A DNA stretch of 38,436 nucleotides from Candidatus Enterococcus stercoripullorum (GTDB taxonomy: Bacteria > Bacillota > Bacilli > Lactobacillales > Enterococcaceae): contig DWVH01000005.1 of NCBI GenBank assembly GCA_019120335.1, forward strand, positions 1-38,436, read 5' to 3'. The notes beneath the pieces were generated by a model that did not search any database, had not been told where the DNA came from, and saw only the letters and a list, made by a program, of their open reading frames with translations. Shown here piece by piece: positions 1 to 7,954 of the stretch. Both the position numbers and the translations under genes were made by a program. Every line of letters begins with the position of its first letter. Position 1 is the stretch's first letter.

Positions 1-62
1 AGAAAATCGGATGAAAGGAGATTTTCTTAGCAGTAGGTAACACATGAATTTTCCGAGTATTT
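1..62 (-). repeat. Partial copy of type-B modular palindromic repeat
   Basis: The first 27 bases form the inverted repeat GAAAATC / GATTTTC seen in the type-B repeats near 9.4 and 18.6 kb. The following bases are the reverse complement of the arm at about 18560-18585 (shared run CATGAATTTTC). The element runs off the left edge. It lies upstream of oatA, so unlike the other copies it is not between convergent genes. Confidence 0.7.
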
Positions 63-193
63 AGTTTATTGATATCGAGAAAGCTAAGATTGTCCAACAC
101 TGTCGAAATGAAAAAAATTTTTTTGTATAAAAGATAAAAAAATAGTGGATTATCCTTTATAATAGGACAGTAGGAATTAAGTTTTTCTATATT

Positions 194-218
194 CATTGAA
201 TTTTTCAATGCTTTTTTC
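194..218 (+). terminator. Possible small terminator upstream of oatA
   Basis: CATTGAA and TTCAATG pair around a 3-base loop and are followed by a short T-run. It could end transcription from the left of the window. The stem is only 7 bp and A/T rich, so support is weak. Confidence 0.25.
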
Positions 219-244
219 TGAAATTTATGGCATGATAGTATAGT
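216..244 (+). promoter_or_regulatory. Possible oatA promoter
   Basis: TATAGT at 239-244 is a fair -10 box, 33 bases before the oatA start. The -35 region (TTCTGA at 216-221, 17-base spacing) is poor. Confidence 0.3.
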
Positions 245-276
245 GGGAAAGAAAATATTAATTAAGAAGGTTAAAC

Positions 277-2109
277 ATGAATAAAAAACATAGATATATT
301 ACCGGTTTTGATGGTATTCGCACCATCGCCGTTTTAGGAGTTATATTTTACCATTTATTTCCGAATACAATCAAAGGGGGATATTTGGGCGTGCCAGTTT
401 TCTTCGTGATTTCTGGCTATTTAATTGTTGATTTATTACGTCAAGAATGGGAAAGTAACCAAAAAATCCATTTAAAAGCATTTTATTTTAGAAGAATTAA
501 ACGACTGTATCCGGCTTTAATTGGCCTTTTGGTATTAGCTGCCAGTTATATTACACTTTTTCAACGGAATTTATTGAATAATTTACGTGGCGTCGTTTTT
601 AGTAGTTTATTGTATTTCAATAATTATTGGCAGATTGATAACAAATTGTCTTACTTTGATCGCTTCCATAATCCAGATCCATTTACGCATCTGTGGTCGT
701 TATCTGTTGAAGCGCAAAACTATCTGGTCTTACCGATTTTGCTTGTTCTTTTTTATAAGCTCGGGAGGAAAAAAGACAGGGTAGCCGGCATTTTCTTACT
801 TGGATCGTTAGCTTCGGCGATTTGGATGGCGATTCAATTTAAGCCTGGTGTCGATCCAACAGCGGTCTATGATGGCACTTTTTCCCGCTCCTTTTCCATG
901 TGGTTGGGGGCTAGCTTGGCAATTTTTTGGCCAAGTAATCATTTACGCACAAGTATTTCTCAAAAGGCCGAAAAAACGTTAAATCGTGCTGGCTGGATTG
1001 CGTTATTGGCAATTGTTTTGAGCTTTTTCACTTTAAGTGCACAGTCTAACTTTTTATACTATGGTGGGATGTATATAGTCAGTCTTTTTGCGGCGATACT
1101 TGTAGCAGTGACGGCCCATCCCGGTGCTGGCTTCAATCGGTACTTGTCTAATCCGATATTTAATTATATTGGCAAACGAAGCTATGGTATTTATTTGTAT
1201 CAGTTTCCAATTATGATTTTTTATGAAAGTGCCGTTAAAAATATTAATCACCGTTTATGGCTGCATACGTTAATTGAAATAGCGCTGATATTAGCGATGA
1301 GTGAGTTATCCTACCGCTTAATTGAAGTACCTTGTCGTCGCTATGATTACTCACAATTACCAGTTCGCTTCAAACAATGGGTGAAATTACCAGTCTATGC
1401 TTGGAAAAAAATGGTGTGTGTGCCGCTTGCAATTGTTTTTGCGGTTGCGTTATTTGGCATTTTTACTGCTCCCGCTAATCAAAAAAACGATGCGCAGAAA
1501 GCTTTTGAGGCTAATATCGCTAAGAACAAAAAAGCAGCTGATGCGACCAAAAATACAGATGGGGCAACAGAAGTCATGCATGCGACCAATGAGATTGCGG
1601 ATAAGTATCATTTAACGGATACGCAGTTGCTAAAAGCGCAGCAGATGAATATTACGATGATTGGTGACTCAGTCATGTTAGGTACTGTGGAAGAGATGAA
1701 AGAGGTTTTCCCAAATGTGGTTTTAGATGCGGATATTGGTCGTCAACTTTACAGTGCAAAGAATACAATCAATGAGTTGAAGAAGAAAAAATTATTGGCA
1801 GATACGATTGTAATCGGTCTTGGCACAAATGGTGTCTATACGGAAGAAGATTTTCAAAATATGATGAAAGCTATTGGGGCTAAGCGTAAAGTTTATCTGA
1901 TTAATGTTTATGTTCCGACTCAGCGTTGGCAAGGAGAGATGAATCGTTTTCTAAAATCAATGGCTCAAAAGTATAAAAATATCACACTAATCGATTGGTA
2001 TGATGAAGCTAAAGATCATGAAGATTGGTTTGAAGAAGATGAAACGCATTTGAAAGATAATGGCCAAGTTGGCTATGTCGCTTTTATTGCACAGAATGTA
2101 TTGAAATAA
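277..2109 (+). CDS. oatA: Peptidoglycan/surface polysaccharide O-acetyltransferase, OatA type
   Basis: The N-terminal 400 residues are a multi-spanning acyltransferase-3 domain (FDGIRTIAVLGVIFYHLFP at the start is typical). After a charged linker, a C-terminal extracellular SGNH domain carries GDS (Asp464-Ser465) and a DETH motif (Asp588, His591), giving a Ser-Asp-His triad. This two-part layout and the 610-residue length match OatA, which takes acetyl groups across the membrane and O-acetylates MurNAc, giving lysozyme resistance. The start has an upstream AGAAGG at 264-269. The gene is monocistronic and ends at a strong terminator. The substrate could be another cell-wall glycan, since the family is broad. 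Confidence 0.85.
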   Translation: MNKKHRYITGFDGIRTIAVLGVIFYHLFPNTIKGGYLGVPVFFVISGYLIVDLLRQEWESNQKIHLKAFYFRRIKRLYPALIGLLVLAASYITLFQRNLLNNLRGVVFSSLLYFNNYWQIDNKLSYFDRFHNPDPFTHLWSLSVEAQNYLVLPILLVLFYKLGRKKDRVAGIFLLGSLASAIWMAIQFKPGVDPTAVYDGTFSRSFSMWLGASLAIFWPSNHLRTSISQKAEKTLNRAGWIALLAIVLSFFTLSAQSNFLYYGGMYIVSLFAAILVAVTAHPGAGFNRYLSNPIFNYIGKRSYGIYLYQFPIMIFYESAVKNINHRLWLHTLIEIALILAMSELSYRLIEVPCRRYDYSQLPVRFKQWVKLPVYAWKKMVCVPLAIVFAVALFGIFTAPANQKNDAQKAFEANIAKNKKAADATKNTDGATEVMHATNEIADKYHLTDTQLLKAQQMNITMIGDSVMLGTVEEMKEVFPNVVLDADIGRQLYSAKNTINELKKKKLLADTIVIGLGTNGVYTEEDFQNMMKAIGAKRKVYLINVYVPTQRWQGEMNRFLKSMAQKYKNITLIDWYDEAKDHEDWFEEDETHLKDNGQVGYVAFIAQNVLK

Positions 2110-2114
2110 AAATT

Positions 2115-2155
2115 ACGAGTAGTTCACTTTTGCAGCGGAACTACTCGTTTTTTTT
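2115..2155. terminator. Bidirectional terminator between oatA and hxlB-like gene
   Basis: ACGAGTAGTTC (2115-2125) pairs with GAACTACTCGT (2138-2148) and is followed by eight T. On the other strand the stem is followed by an A/T-rich tail with five T, so it can serve both convergent genes. Confidence 0.85.
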
Positions 2156-2222
2156 ACTCAATATTCACATGTGCTTGTAAAATTTCATCCTTGGTGGCTG
2201 ACTGCTGTCTAGAGAGCAGTCA
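2154..2222 (-). other. Residual 3' coding segment of hxlB beyond an in-frame TGA
   Basis: Read on the minus strand past the TGA at 2220-2222, the same frame stays open for 21 codons and ends ILQAHVNIE before a TAA at 2154-2156. HxlB proteins normally end in a HANLE-like sequence (B. subtilis HxlB, from memory). The distance from the last conserved Asp to the terminal Glu, counting the TGA as one residue, equals that in B. subtilis HxlB (26 positions). The segment therefore looks like the original C-terminus cut off by a point mutation, or reached by readthrough. Confidence 0.7.
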
Positions 2223-2224
2223 GC
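2197..2224. repeat. 10-bp perfect inverted repeat over the hxlB TGA
   Basis: GCTGACTGCT (2197-2206) and AGCAGTCAGC (2215-2224) are perfectly complementary around an 8-base loop. On the minus strand the in-frame TGA lies inside the first arm. No T-run follows, so it is not a simple terminator. Confidence 0.7.
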
Positions 2225-2690
2225 ACAAGACATCTAACGTAATATGCAGTGTTTGATCAAATAGACTAGAAAGCAATTGGATAGAGGCTATTCCTGCTCC
2301 TGTTTTTGTAGCACCTGGAATAATAACCATCTCATCAGCAAATTGTGCAAGTGCTGCTTGACTATCACTCGTAAATACAAGCAAAGTCAAGCCCTTTTCT
2401 TGCGCGCTTTTTGCATCCATCAGCACGCCTTTTGTTGTTCCTGAACCAGAAATGGCGATAAATAAATCCCCTTCTTTCACACTGGGCGTAATTGTTTCGC
2501 CTATCACATAGACTTCATATCCTAAGTGCATCAATCGCATTGCAAAACTTTTTGCCTGAAAGCCACTTCGTCCAGCTCCTCTGACAAAAATCCGCCGTTG
2601 CTTTATAAATAGTGGTAAGATGTTTTGTAATTGTTGTTCATCTACTTGTGCCATCACTTGACTAATTTCATTCATTACTTCTTGTATCAT
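2220..2690 (-). CDS. hxlB: SIS-domain 6-phospho-3-hexuloisomerase-like protein, C-terminally truncated
   Basis: This is a 156-residue SIS (sugar isomerase) domain protein. The run GAGRSGFQAKSFAMRLMHLG and the ISGSGTTK phosphosugar loop match HxlB, which interconverts 3-hexulose-6-phosphate and fructose-6-phosphate. Usual family length is about 180-185 residues. Here a TGA stops translation 21 codons before the apparent natural end. The start has a GAGGGG ribosome site 9 bases upstream, and the gene follows nnrD by 10 bases, so they are probably co-transcribed. No hxlA partner is visible. The missing part includes the C-terminal helix, so activity is uncertain; it may be a young pseudogene or depend on TGA readthrough. 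Confidence 0.8.
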   Translation of the reverse strand: MIQEVMNEISQVMAQVDEQQLQNILPLFIKQRRIFVRGAGRSGFQAKSFAMRLMHLGYEVYVIGETITPSVKEGDLFIAISGSGTTKGVLMDAKSAQEKGLTLLVFTSDSQAALAQFADEMVIIPGATKTGAGIASIQLLSSLFDQTLHITLDVLC

Positions 2691-2700
2691 TTTTTACCCC

Positions 2701-3540
2701 TCAGTGATAAACCTTGACAAAATAATCCATCCAATATGGAATTTTTTGAATTAATTGACTCGGCAAAACCACATAACTTTCTTGCGCAATTTTATCGGCA
2801 ATAAAACTATGTAGGTAAACCGCGGCTAAAATGGCTTTTTCTTTATCCGTAAATTGGGCTAAAAAACTTCCTATCATCCCAGCTAAAGAATCCCCCATTC
2901 CTCCTGTAGCCATACCTGGATTTCCCAGTGGATTAATAAATTGGGTTTGATTCGCCAAATAAATTTGGGTTTGATGACTCTTTAAGACGACATTTGTTTG
3001 TAATTTTTGTTGGACAGCTAAATTTTTTTCAAATGTTTGATCTTTAATTGCGATTTGCGAAACACGTTGCCACTCCATTTGATGCGGCGTTAAAACTACT
3101 TTTTCGGGATATTGAAAGTCCATGGGGAACTCCGCCATTATCGAAAGAGCCGAACCATCAATCACCAACCACTGATTTTCTTTTTGGTTTTGAATGACTT
3201 GTTGCAAGAGCGTCCGACATTGTGGATCATCACCAAGACCAGGACCAATAACAATCACATCAGCCGTTTGACAAACCCGATCAACTTCTACTAAATTTTG
3301 CCAATCCACAATCATAGCCTCTGGTGTACGTGCATGGATAGCAGGACGGTTTTCTTTATCACAAATTGTAGTAGTAAGCCCAGTGCCTGAATATACACAA
3401 GCCTCGGTAGCTAAAATAATCGCGCCTCCATACCTTAGATTCCCTCCAATACAACAAACTCGACCAAAATTCCCTTTATGGCTGATTATAGGGCGGCGAG
3501 CAATCGTACTTAGAATCGTTTCGTCTAATGCTGTTAACAT
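2701..3540 (-). CDS. nnrD: ADP/ATP-dependent (S)-NAD(P)H-hydrate dehydratase
   Basis: A 279-residue ribokinase-fold protein of the YjeF C-terminal/CARKD family, which repairs hydrated NAD(P)H in an ATP- or ADP-dependent reaction. Diagnostic stretches are HKGNFGRVCCIGG near the N-terminus, IGPGLGDD in the middle, and NPGMATGGMGDSLAGMI near residue 215, which corresponds to the phosphate-binding GTGD loop with the catalytic Asp. The epimerase half (NnrE) is absent, as is common in this group. GAGGTG precedes the ATG. It is the first gene of a likely two-gene unit with hxlB. Confidence 0.85.
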   Translation of the reverse strand: MLTALDETILSTIARRPIISHKGNFGRVCCIGGNLRYGGAIILATEACVYSGTGLTTTICDKENRPAIHARTPEAMIVDWQNLVEVDRVCQTADVIVIGPGLGDDPQCRTLLQQVIQNQKENQWLVIDGSALSIMAEFPMDFQYPEKVVLTPHQMEWQRVSQIAIKDQTFEKNLAVQQKLQTNVVLKSHQTQIYLANQTQFINPLGNPGMATGGMGDSLAGMIGSFLAQFTDKEKAILAAVYLHSFIADKIAQESYVVLPSQLIQKIPYWMDYFVKVYH

Positions 3541-3577
3541 CTAGGTCACCTCGATGAAAATTACTTATTACGATTAA

Positions 3578-3606
3578 ATTATAACACAAATAATAAATAA
3601 CAACAT
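3578..3606 (-). promoter_or_regulatory. Possible nnrD-hxlB promoter
   Basis: On the minus strand a consensus TATAAT (3578-3583) lies 37 bases before the nnrD start. No good -35 box sits at 17 bases. Confidence 0.35.
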
Positions 3607-3634
3607 GTATAATACAGCGATCCAATAATTTACT

Positions 3635-3664
3635 TTTGTATCTTTACGCTAATAGTGTTATCAT
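3635..3664 (+). promoter_or_regulatory. Likely pepV promoter
   Basis: TTTGTA (3635-3640) and TATCAT (3659-3664) are spaced by 18 bases, 36 bases before the pepV ATG. Confidence 0.4.
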
Positions 3665-3700
3665 AGTAAAGTGAATAAAACTTTAGGAGGTCGTAAATCT

Positions 3701-5113
3701 ATGACTATCGATTGGAAAAAAGAAGTCGAATCACGTAAAGATGACTTATTAAATGACTTAGTTGAGTTATTAAAAGTTAAAAGTGAACGTGAAGACGACA
3801 AAAAAAGTGAAGATGCACCTTTTGGACCAGGACCTAAAGCGGCTTTACTACATATGTTAGGCTATGGTGAACGCGATGGCTTTACAGTAAAAAATGTAGA
3901 TAATTATGCCGGTCATATTGAATACGGTGAAGGTGACGAAACACTTGGTATCTTCTGCCATATGGACGTGGTACCGGCTGGCGATGGCTGGGATACAGAT
4001 CCATATGTACCCGTAATTAAAGATAATCGCATTTACGCTCGTGGTTCTTCAGATGATAAAGGACCTAGTATCGCTGCTTACTATGCCTTAAAAATTATTC
4101 GTGATTTAAACTTACCAATTTCTAAAAAAATCCGATTTGTGGTGGGTTCAGATGAAGAAAGTGGTTGGGGCGATATGGACTATTACTTCCAACATGAAGA
4201 AAAACCTGATTTTGGTTTCTCTCCTGATGCAGAATTCCCAATTATCAATGGTGAAAAAGGAAATGTTTCTTTACGTTTACACTTTGCTTCAACAAATACA
4301 GGTGCTGTACGTTTAGATAGCTTTAAAGCTGGCTTACGTGAAAATATGGTTCCAGGAAAAGCAACTGCAACAGTGACATTTACAGATGATGTACAAGCTC
4401 AAACTGTGGCAGATAGTTTCAATTATTTTTTAAGTAGCCGTCCAGTGTCTGGTGAAGTAAAAGTTGATGGAAAAGTAGTTACTTTTGAAGTAGTTGGTAA
4501 ATCTGCGCATGGAGCTAGTCCACATTTAGGAGTCAATGCTGGAACTTATTTGGCAGCCTTCTTAAGCAGCTATGAATTTGCAGGCGGTGCGAAAGATTTC
4601 TTATCAACTATTGAACAATATATCCATGAAGATGTTTACGGGGATAAATTTGATATTGCCCATGAAGATGAAAAAATGGGTAAATTAACAATGAATGCCG
4701 GGTTATTTAGTTTTGAATCAGATGGTGAAGATGCCTATGTGAACTTAAACTTCCGCTATCCTAAAGGGACTTCTGCTACTTTATTAACAGCCGGTATGAT
4801 GGCAAAAGTTGGCGCAAATAAAGTCAAAATTGAAGAACGCCCACATCACATGAAACCACACTATGTTCCAGCCGATGATCCATTGGTAGCAACTTTATTA
4901 GCTGTTTATGAAGAACATACTGGTCAAAAAGGCGAAGAACAAATCATTGGTGGGGGTACATTCGGTCGTCTATTAGAACGTGGGGTTGCCTACGGTGCGA
5001 TGTTCCCTGATTATATCGATACGATGCATCAAGCCAATGAATTTATGGACCTAGATGACTTATTCAATGCTACAGCGATCTATGCTGATGCCATTTATCG
5101 TTTGGCGAAATAG
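3701..5113 (+). CDS. pepV: Dipeptidase PepV (M20 family)
   Basis: This 470-residue cytoplasmic zinc dipeptidase releases amino acids from dipeptides. HMDVVP places His87 and Asp89, SDDKG places Asp119, DEES gives the Glu pair at 152-153, and GGGTFGRL lies near the C-terminus; these are the metal and catalytic positions known for lactobacillal PepV. The start chosen is the ATG at 3701, which has AGGAGG 10 bases upstream; the in-frame GTG 30 bases earlier has no ribosome site. It is monocistronic with a very stable terminator behind it. Confidence 0.93.
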   Translation: MTIDWKKEVESRKDDLLNDLVELLKVKSEREDDKKSEDAPFGPGPKAALLHMLGYGERDGFTVKNVDNYAGHIEYGEGDETLGIFCHMDVVPAGDGWDTDPYVPVIKDNRIYARGSSDDKGPSIAAYYALKIIRDLNLPISKKIRFVVGSDEESGWGDMDYYFQHEEKPDFGFSPDAEFPIINGEKGNVSLRLHFASTNTGAVRLDSFKAGLRENMVPGKATATVTFTDDVQAQTVADSFNYFLSSRPVSGEVKVDGKVVTFEVVGKSAHGASPHLGVNAGTYLAAFLSSYEFAGGAKDFLSTIEQYIHEDVYGDKFDIAHEDEKMGKLTMNAGLFSFESDGEDAYVNLNFRYPKGTSATLLTAGMMAKVGANKVKIEERPHHMKPHYVPADDPLVATLLAVYEEHTGQKGEEQIIGGGTFGRLLERGVAYGAMFPDYIDTMHQANEFMDLDDLFNATAIYADAIYRLAK

Positions 5114-5157
5114 ATGTTGTCTATTTTAAATATAATATTGTTATAAAATCATACATT

Positions 5158-5206
5158 TAGTGATATTAAATAGGTTTTTAATTCCTATTTAATATCACTA
5201 TTTTTA
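5158..5206 (+). terminator. Strong terminator after pepV
   Basis: A perfect 17-bp stem (5158-5174 with 5184-5200) with a 9-base loop, followed by TTTTT. Confidence 0.9.
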
Positions 5207-5245
5207 TCCTAATGTGAGAGCGACATCATTTTTGATTTTTGCTGA

Positions 5246-5502
5246 AGAAAGGTTGGAAAAGGATATAGCAACTTTCTTAACTATCTTTTAGTAGGGCGTT
5301 TTATAATTGCAAGCGTTAATATGTTTTTAGAAAGATATTTACGTTATCAATAGAATAGCAACATGAGTTTCTAACGTTTGTTATCTCTATTGTCTTTCAA
5401 GTGTTGGCTAGTGTGATTGCTCAGATAAAAGGGGTTAACCTGGATTTACCTAAAGATTCGAATTTCCATCGTCGCGTAGGAAGTAAAAAATTGCATTCAT
5501 AA
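5246..5502 (+). pseudogene. Possible decayed gene remnant
   Basis: The gap 5207-5505 has no intact gene. One frame is open from 5246 to 5353 and contains GRFIIASVNMFLERYLRYQ. A second frame, shifted by one base, is open from 5359 to 5502 and contains FLTFVISIVFQVLASVIAQ followed by a charged tail. Both look protein-like and hydrophobic, and neither has a start with a ribosome site. Together they could be a frameshifted membrane protein remnant. I do not recognise the family, and chance open frames in A/T-rich DNA are an alternative. Confidence 0.2.
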
Positions 5503-5505
5503 TCT

Positions 5506-5549
5506 ACTAAAAATAGCCAATCCAAGTGATTCAAACTTAGATTGGCTAT
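5506..5549 (-). terminator. Terminator of the PepSY-like gene
   Basis: ATAGCCAATC (5513-5522) pairs with GATTGGCTAT (5540-5549), extended by AAGT/ACTT inside. On the minus strand the stem runs into five T. Confidence 0.8.
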
Positions 5550-5551
5550 GA

Positions 5552-5884
5552 TTACATCCGATTTAACTCTAAGATAGCCCCTGTTTTGGCATCTGCAAGA
5601 AACTCATAAGTCACGAGCTGGTCATCTTCAAAACGAGTAATTCCCCCAGAATAGCCTTGGGTTTTTACTGCAAATTTTTGATAAGGCTGCATGGTATGTT
5701 CAATCCAACTACCTTCAATGGGCCCTTCTAGTAAAAAAGCATCTTTTATTTTTTGTAAGATATGGTCAGCTTGGAGCAGTTTATCTTTTTTGGTGAAACT
5801 AGCTGAGACAAAACCGCTTAATAAACCAACGCCAATACCGATAGCTAGACCATTTCTAAATTGTGACTGGATACTCAATAGCAT
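5552..5884 (-). CDS. Small membrane-anchored PepSY-like protein
   Basis: A protein of up to 110 residues with one hydrophobic N-terminal segment (GLAIGIGVGLLSGFV), then a soluble part ending YEFLADAKTGAILELN. That ending resembles a PepSY repeat, a domain often found in secreted or surface proteins that modulate proteases. The function here is unknown. The ATG at 5882-5884 is directly preceded by AGGTGA, too close for normal initiation; the TTG at 5876-5878, 7 bases after AGGTG, may be the real start and would give 108 residues. It has its own terminator. Confidence 0.65.
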   Translation of the reverse strand: MLLSIQSQFRNGLAIGIGVGLLSGFVSASFTKKDKLLQADHILQKIKDAFLLEGPIEGSWIEHTMQPYQKFAVKTQGYSGGITRFEDDQLVTYEFLADAKTGAILELNRM

Positions 5885-5988
5885 TCACCTGTTTTTCTAA
5901 TTTTTTCTATTATTATAGCAAAATTTCATGAAAATTCCTAGTTAAGAAAGAAAGCCTAAAATATTCAAGAAGCGATTGTTGTAAGTAT

Positions 5989-6017
5989 TTGGCGAATGGA
6001 AATGAAAAAGGTATAAT
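5989..6017 (+). promoter_or_regulatory. pepA operon promoter
   Basis: TTGGCG (5989-5994), a 17-base spacer, and consensus TATAAT (6012-6017), 36 bases before the pepA start. Confidence 0.7.
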
Positions 6018-6052
6018 AAATGTGATATTACTTTAGAAGGGTGAGAGTTGTA

Positions 6053-7129
6053 GTGAACGAAAAAACATTTCAACGGATTAAAGAATTAACAGAATTAACC
6101 GGTACAAGTGGTTTTGAAGGGGATATTCGTGCTTATATGCGTGAAAAAATGACGCCTTTAGTAGATGAGATTGCCCAAGATCGTCTAGGTGGTATTTTTG
6201 GGATTCGTCATGCGCAAAGTGAAGAGGCCCCAAGAGTTATGATTGCGGCTCATATGGATGAAGTAGGTTTTATGGTGACACAAATTACGGATCGTGGATT
6301 ATTTAAGGTCTCACCACTAGGAGGCTGGAATCCTTATGTTGTTTCTGCACAGCGTTTTGTCTTAAAAACAGCAAAAGGCAACTATCCCTGTATTTCTTCA
6401 TCTATTCCACCACATTTATTACGTGGCAAGGGTGCTCAAGCAAATGTGCAAGTGACGGATATCTTATTTGATGCCGGTTTTGAATCTAAAGAAGAAGCCT
6501 TGAGTTTTGGTGTATTACCAGGTGATACCATTGTGCCTGATGTAAAAACGATTATGACGGCCAATCAAAAAAATATTATTTCAAAAGCTTGGGATAATCG
6601 TTTTGGTTGTACTTTAGTTTTAGAAGCCTTAGAAGCTTTACAAAATGAAACACTAGGGCATACATTGATTGCCGGTGCGAATGTCCAAGAAGAAGTTGGT
6701 TTGCGTGGGGCTAGTGCTTCTGTGACAAAATTCAAACCAGATTTATTCTTTGCTTTGGATTGTTCAGCAGCAGATGATTTAGTCACTAAAAACGGTACTT
6801 TCGGTCATTTAGGGGAAGGAACACTTTTACGTATTTTAGATCCAGGTCATATTTTATTGCCTAGATTTAGAGAATATTTATTAGACACTGCAAGTACCCA
6901 CAATATTCCTTATCAATATTTTGTCTCAGGTGGTGGTACCGATGCAGGAGCTGCGCATAAAGCCAATGAAGGAATTCCATCAACCACAATTGGCGTAGTT
7001 GCGCGTTATATCCATACGCATCAAACCATGTTTAGCATTAAAGACTTTGAAGCAGCTCGTGAATTCTTAATCCAAGTTCTACGAGGGTTAGATCGTTCAA
7101 CAGTTGATACCATATTATTTGATAAGTAA
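6053..7129 (+). CDS. pepA: Glutamyl aminopeptidase, M42 family
   Basis: A 358-residue cytoplasmic metallo-aminopeptidase of the M42 family (PepA/FrvX type), expected to remove N-terminal Glu/Asp and to form a large tetrahedral oligomer. Visible metal and catalytic motifs are AAHMDEVGFM, KAWDNRFGC, VQEEVGLRGA (paired Glu) and SGGGTDAGAAH, with IHTHQT near the C-terminus. I place the start at GTG 6053, 8 bases after AAGGGTGA; an in-frame GTG at 6041 falls inside that ribosome site. It heads a cluster with a thioredoxin-like gene 12 bases downstream. Confidence 0.9.
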   Translation: MNEKTFQRIKELTELTGTSGFEGDIRAYMREKMTPLVDEIAQDRLGGIFGIRHAQSEEAPRVMIAAHMDEVGFMVTQITDRGLFKVSPLGGWNPYVVSAQRFVLKTAKGNYPCISSSIPPHLLRGKGAQANVQVTDILFDAGFESKEEALSFGVLPGDTIVPDVKTIMTANQKNIISKAWDNRFGCTLVLEALEALQNETLGHTLIAGANVQEEVGLRGASASVTKFKPDLFFALDCSAADDLVTKNGTFGHLGEGTLLRILDPGHILLPRFREYLLDTASTHNIPYQYFVSGGGTDAGAAHKANEGIPSTTIGVVARYIHTHQTMFSIKDFEAAREFLIQVLRGLDRSTVDTILFDK

Positions 7130-7141
7130 GGAGCAAAGTAG

Positions 7142-7453
7142 ATGATTATTCCAAAAAGTTTAGAAGAATTAGCAACTTATGTGGAAAAGGGCAAAAACGT
7201 CTTTTTCTTTACAGCAGATTGGTGCGGAGATTGTCGTTTTATTAAACCAGCTATGCCTGAAATTGAAGCCGACTTTCCAGCATATCAATTTATTCAAGTG
7301 GATCGTGATGAATTTATCGATGTCGCAAGTAAATGGAATATTTTCGGCATTCCTAGTTTTGTTGTGATTGAAGATGGCAAAGAGTTAGGTCGTCTGGTTA
7401 ATAAAAATCGCAAAACTAAAGCAGAAATTGAGGATTTTTTAGCTAATCTATAA
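7142..7453 (+). CDS. Thioredoxin-family protein with CGDC active site
   Basis: A 103-residue thioredoxin-fold protein. The sequence FFTADWCGDCRFIKPAMPEI gives the redox pair Cys28 and Cys31 with GD between them instead of the GP of classical thioredoxin, and IPSFVVIEDG gives the cis-Pro loop. It is probably a cytoplasmic disulfide reductase or bacilliredoxin-like helper rather than the main thioredoxin. AAGGAG precedes the ATG, and the 12-base gap to pepA indicates co-transcription. Confidence 0.85.
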   Translation: MIIPKSLEELATYVEKGKNVFFFTADWCGDCRFIKPAMPEIEADFPAYQFIQVDRDEFIDVASKWNIFGIPSFVVIEDGKELGRLVNKNRKTKAEIEDFLANL

Positions 7454-7475
7454 GGATTGAAAGTAGGGATGACAG

Positions 7476-7919
7476 GTGCAAGAATATCGCTGTATCTTAG
7501 TTGGGATTGATGGATCGCCGCAAGCATTTCGGGCCTTTGAAAAAGCTGTATCCATAGCCAAACGCAATGAAGCTTTGTTGTTAGCTGTGCATGTGATTGA
7601 TCAACAACTACCTAAAATGTTAGAATTTGTGCCATTAAATGAAGATATTTTGGCTAAAGAAGAGGCTAAAGCGGTAAATTTATTGCGTGAGTGTGAAGAT
7701 TATGCGCAATTTCATCACTTTGCACCTGTCAAATCCCTTGTTTATCGCGGCTCGCCACGATTGATATTGACGCATAAATTAGTTGAAACTTATCAGGTAG
7801 ATTTAATCGTTGTTGGCCAATCAGGATTGCACACTCTTGAAAAATTAATGTTAGGAAGTGTCGCTAGTTATCTTGTGCGTGAGGCGCGTTGTGATTGTTT
7901 AGTCGTACCATTTGAGTAA
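7476..7919 (+). CDS. Universal stress protein (UspA family)
   Basis: A 147-residue single-domain Usp. It opens ILVGIDGSPQAFRAFEKAV, with the conserved early Asp, and ends with VVGQSGLHTLEKLMLGSVAS, the G-x2-G-x9-G-S/T nucleotide-binding signature of ATP-binding Usps, followed by CLVVP. Such proteins help in stress and energy limitation; the exact role is unknown. The GTG start is preceded by AGGG at 7 bases. It is the third gene of the pepA cluster, 22 bases after the thioredoxin-like gene. Confidence 0.85.
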   Translation: MQEYRCILVGIDGSPQAFRAFEKAVSIAKRNEALLLAVHVIDQQLPKMLEFVPLNEDILAKEEAKAVNLLRECEDYAQFHHFAPVKSLVYRGSPRLILTHKLVETYQVDLIVVGQSGLHTLEKLMLGSVASYLVREARCDCLVVPFE

Positions 7920-7954
7920 TATAGTGGTACTTGTCATTACTTAGTGAAATGTAG

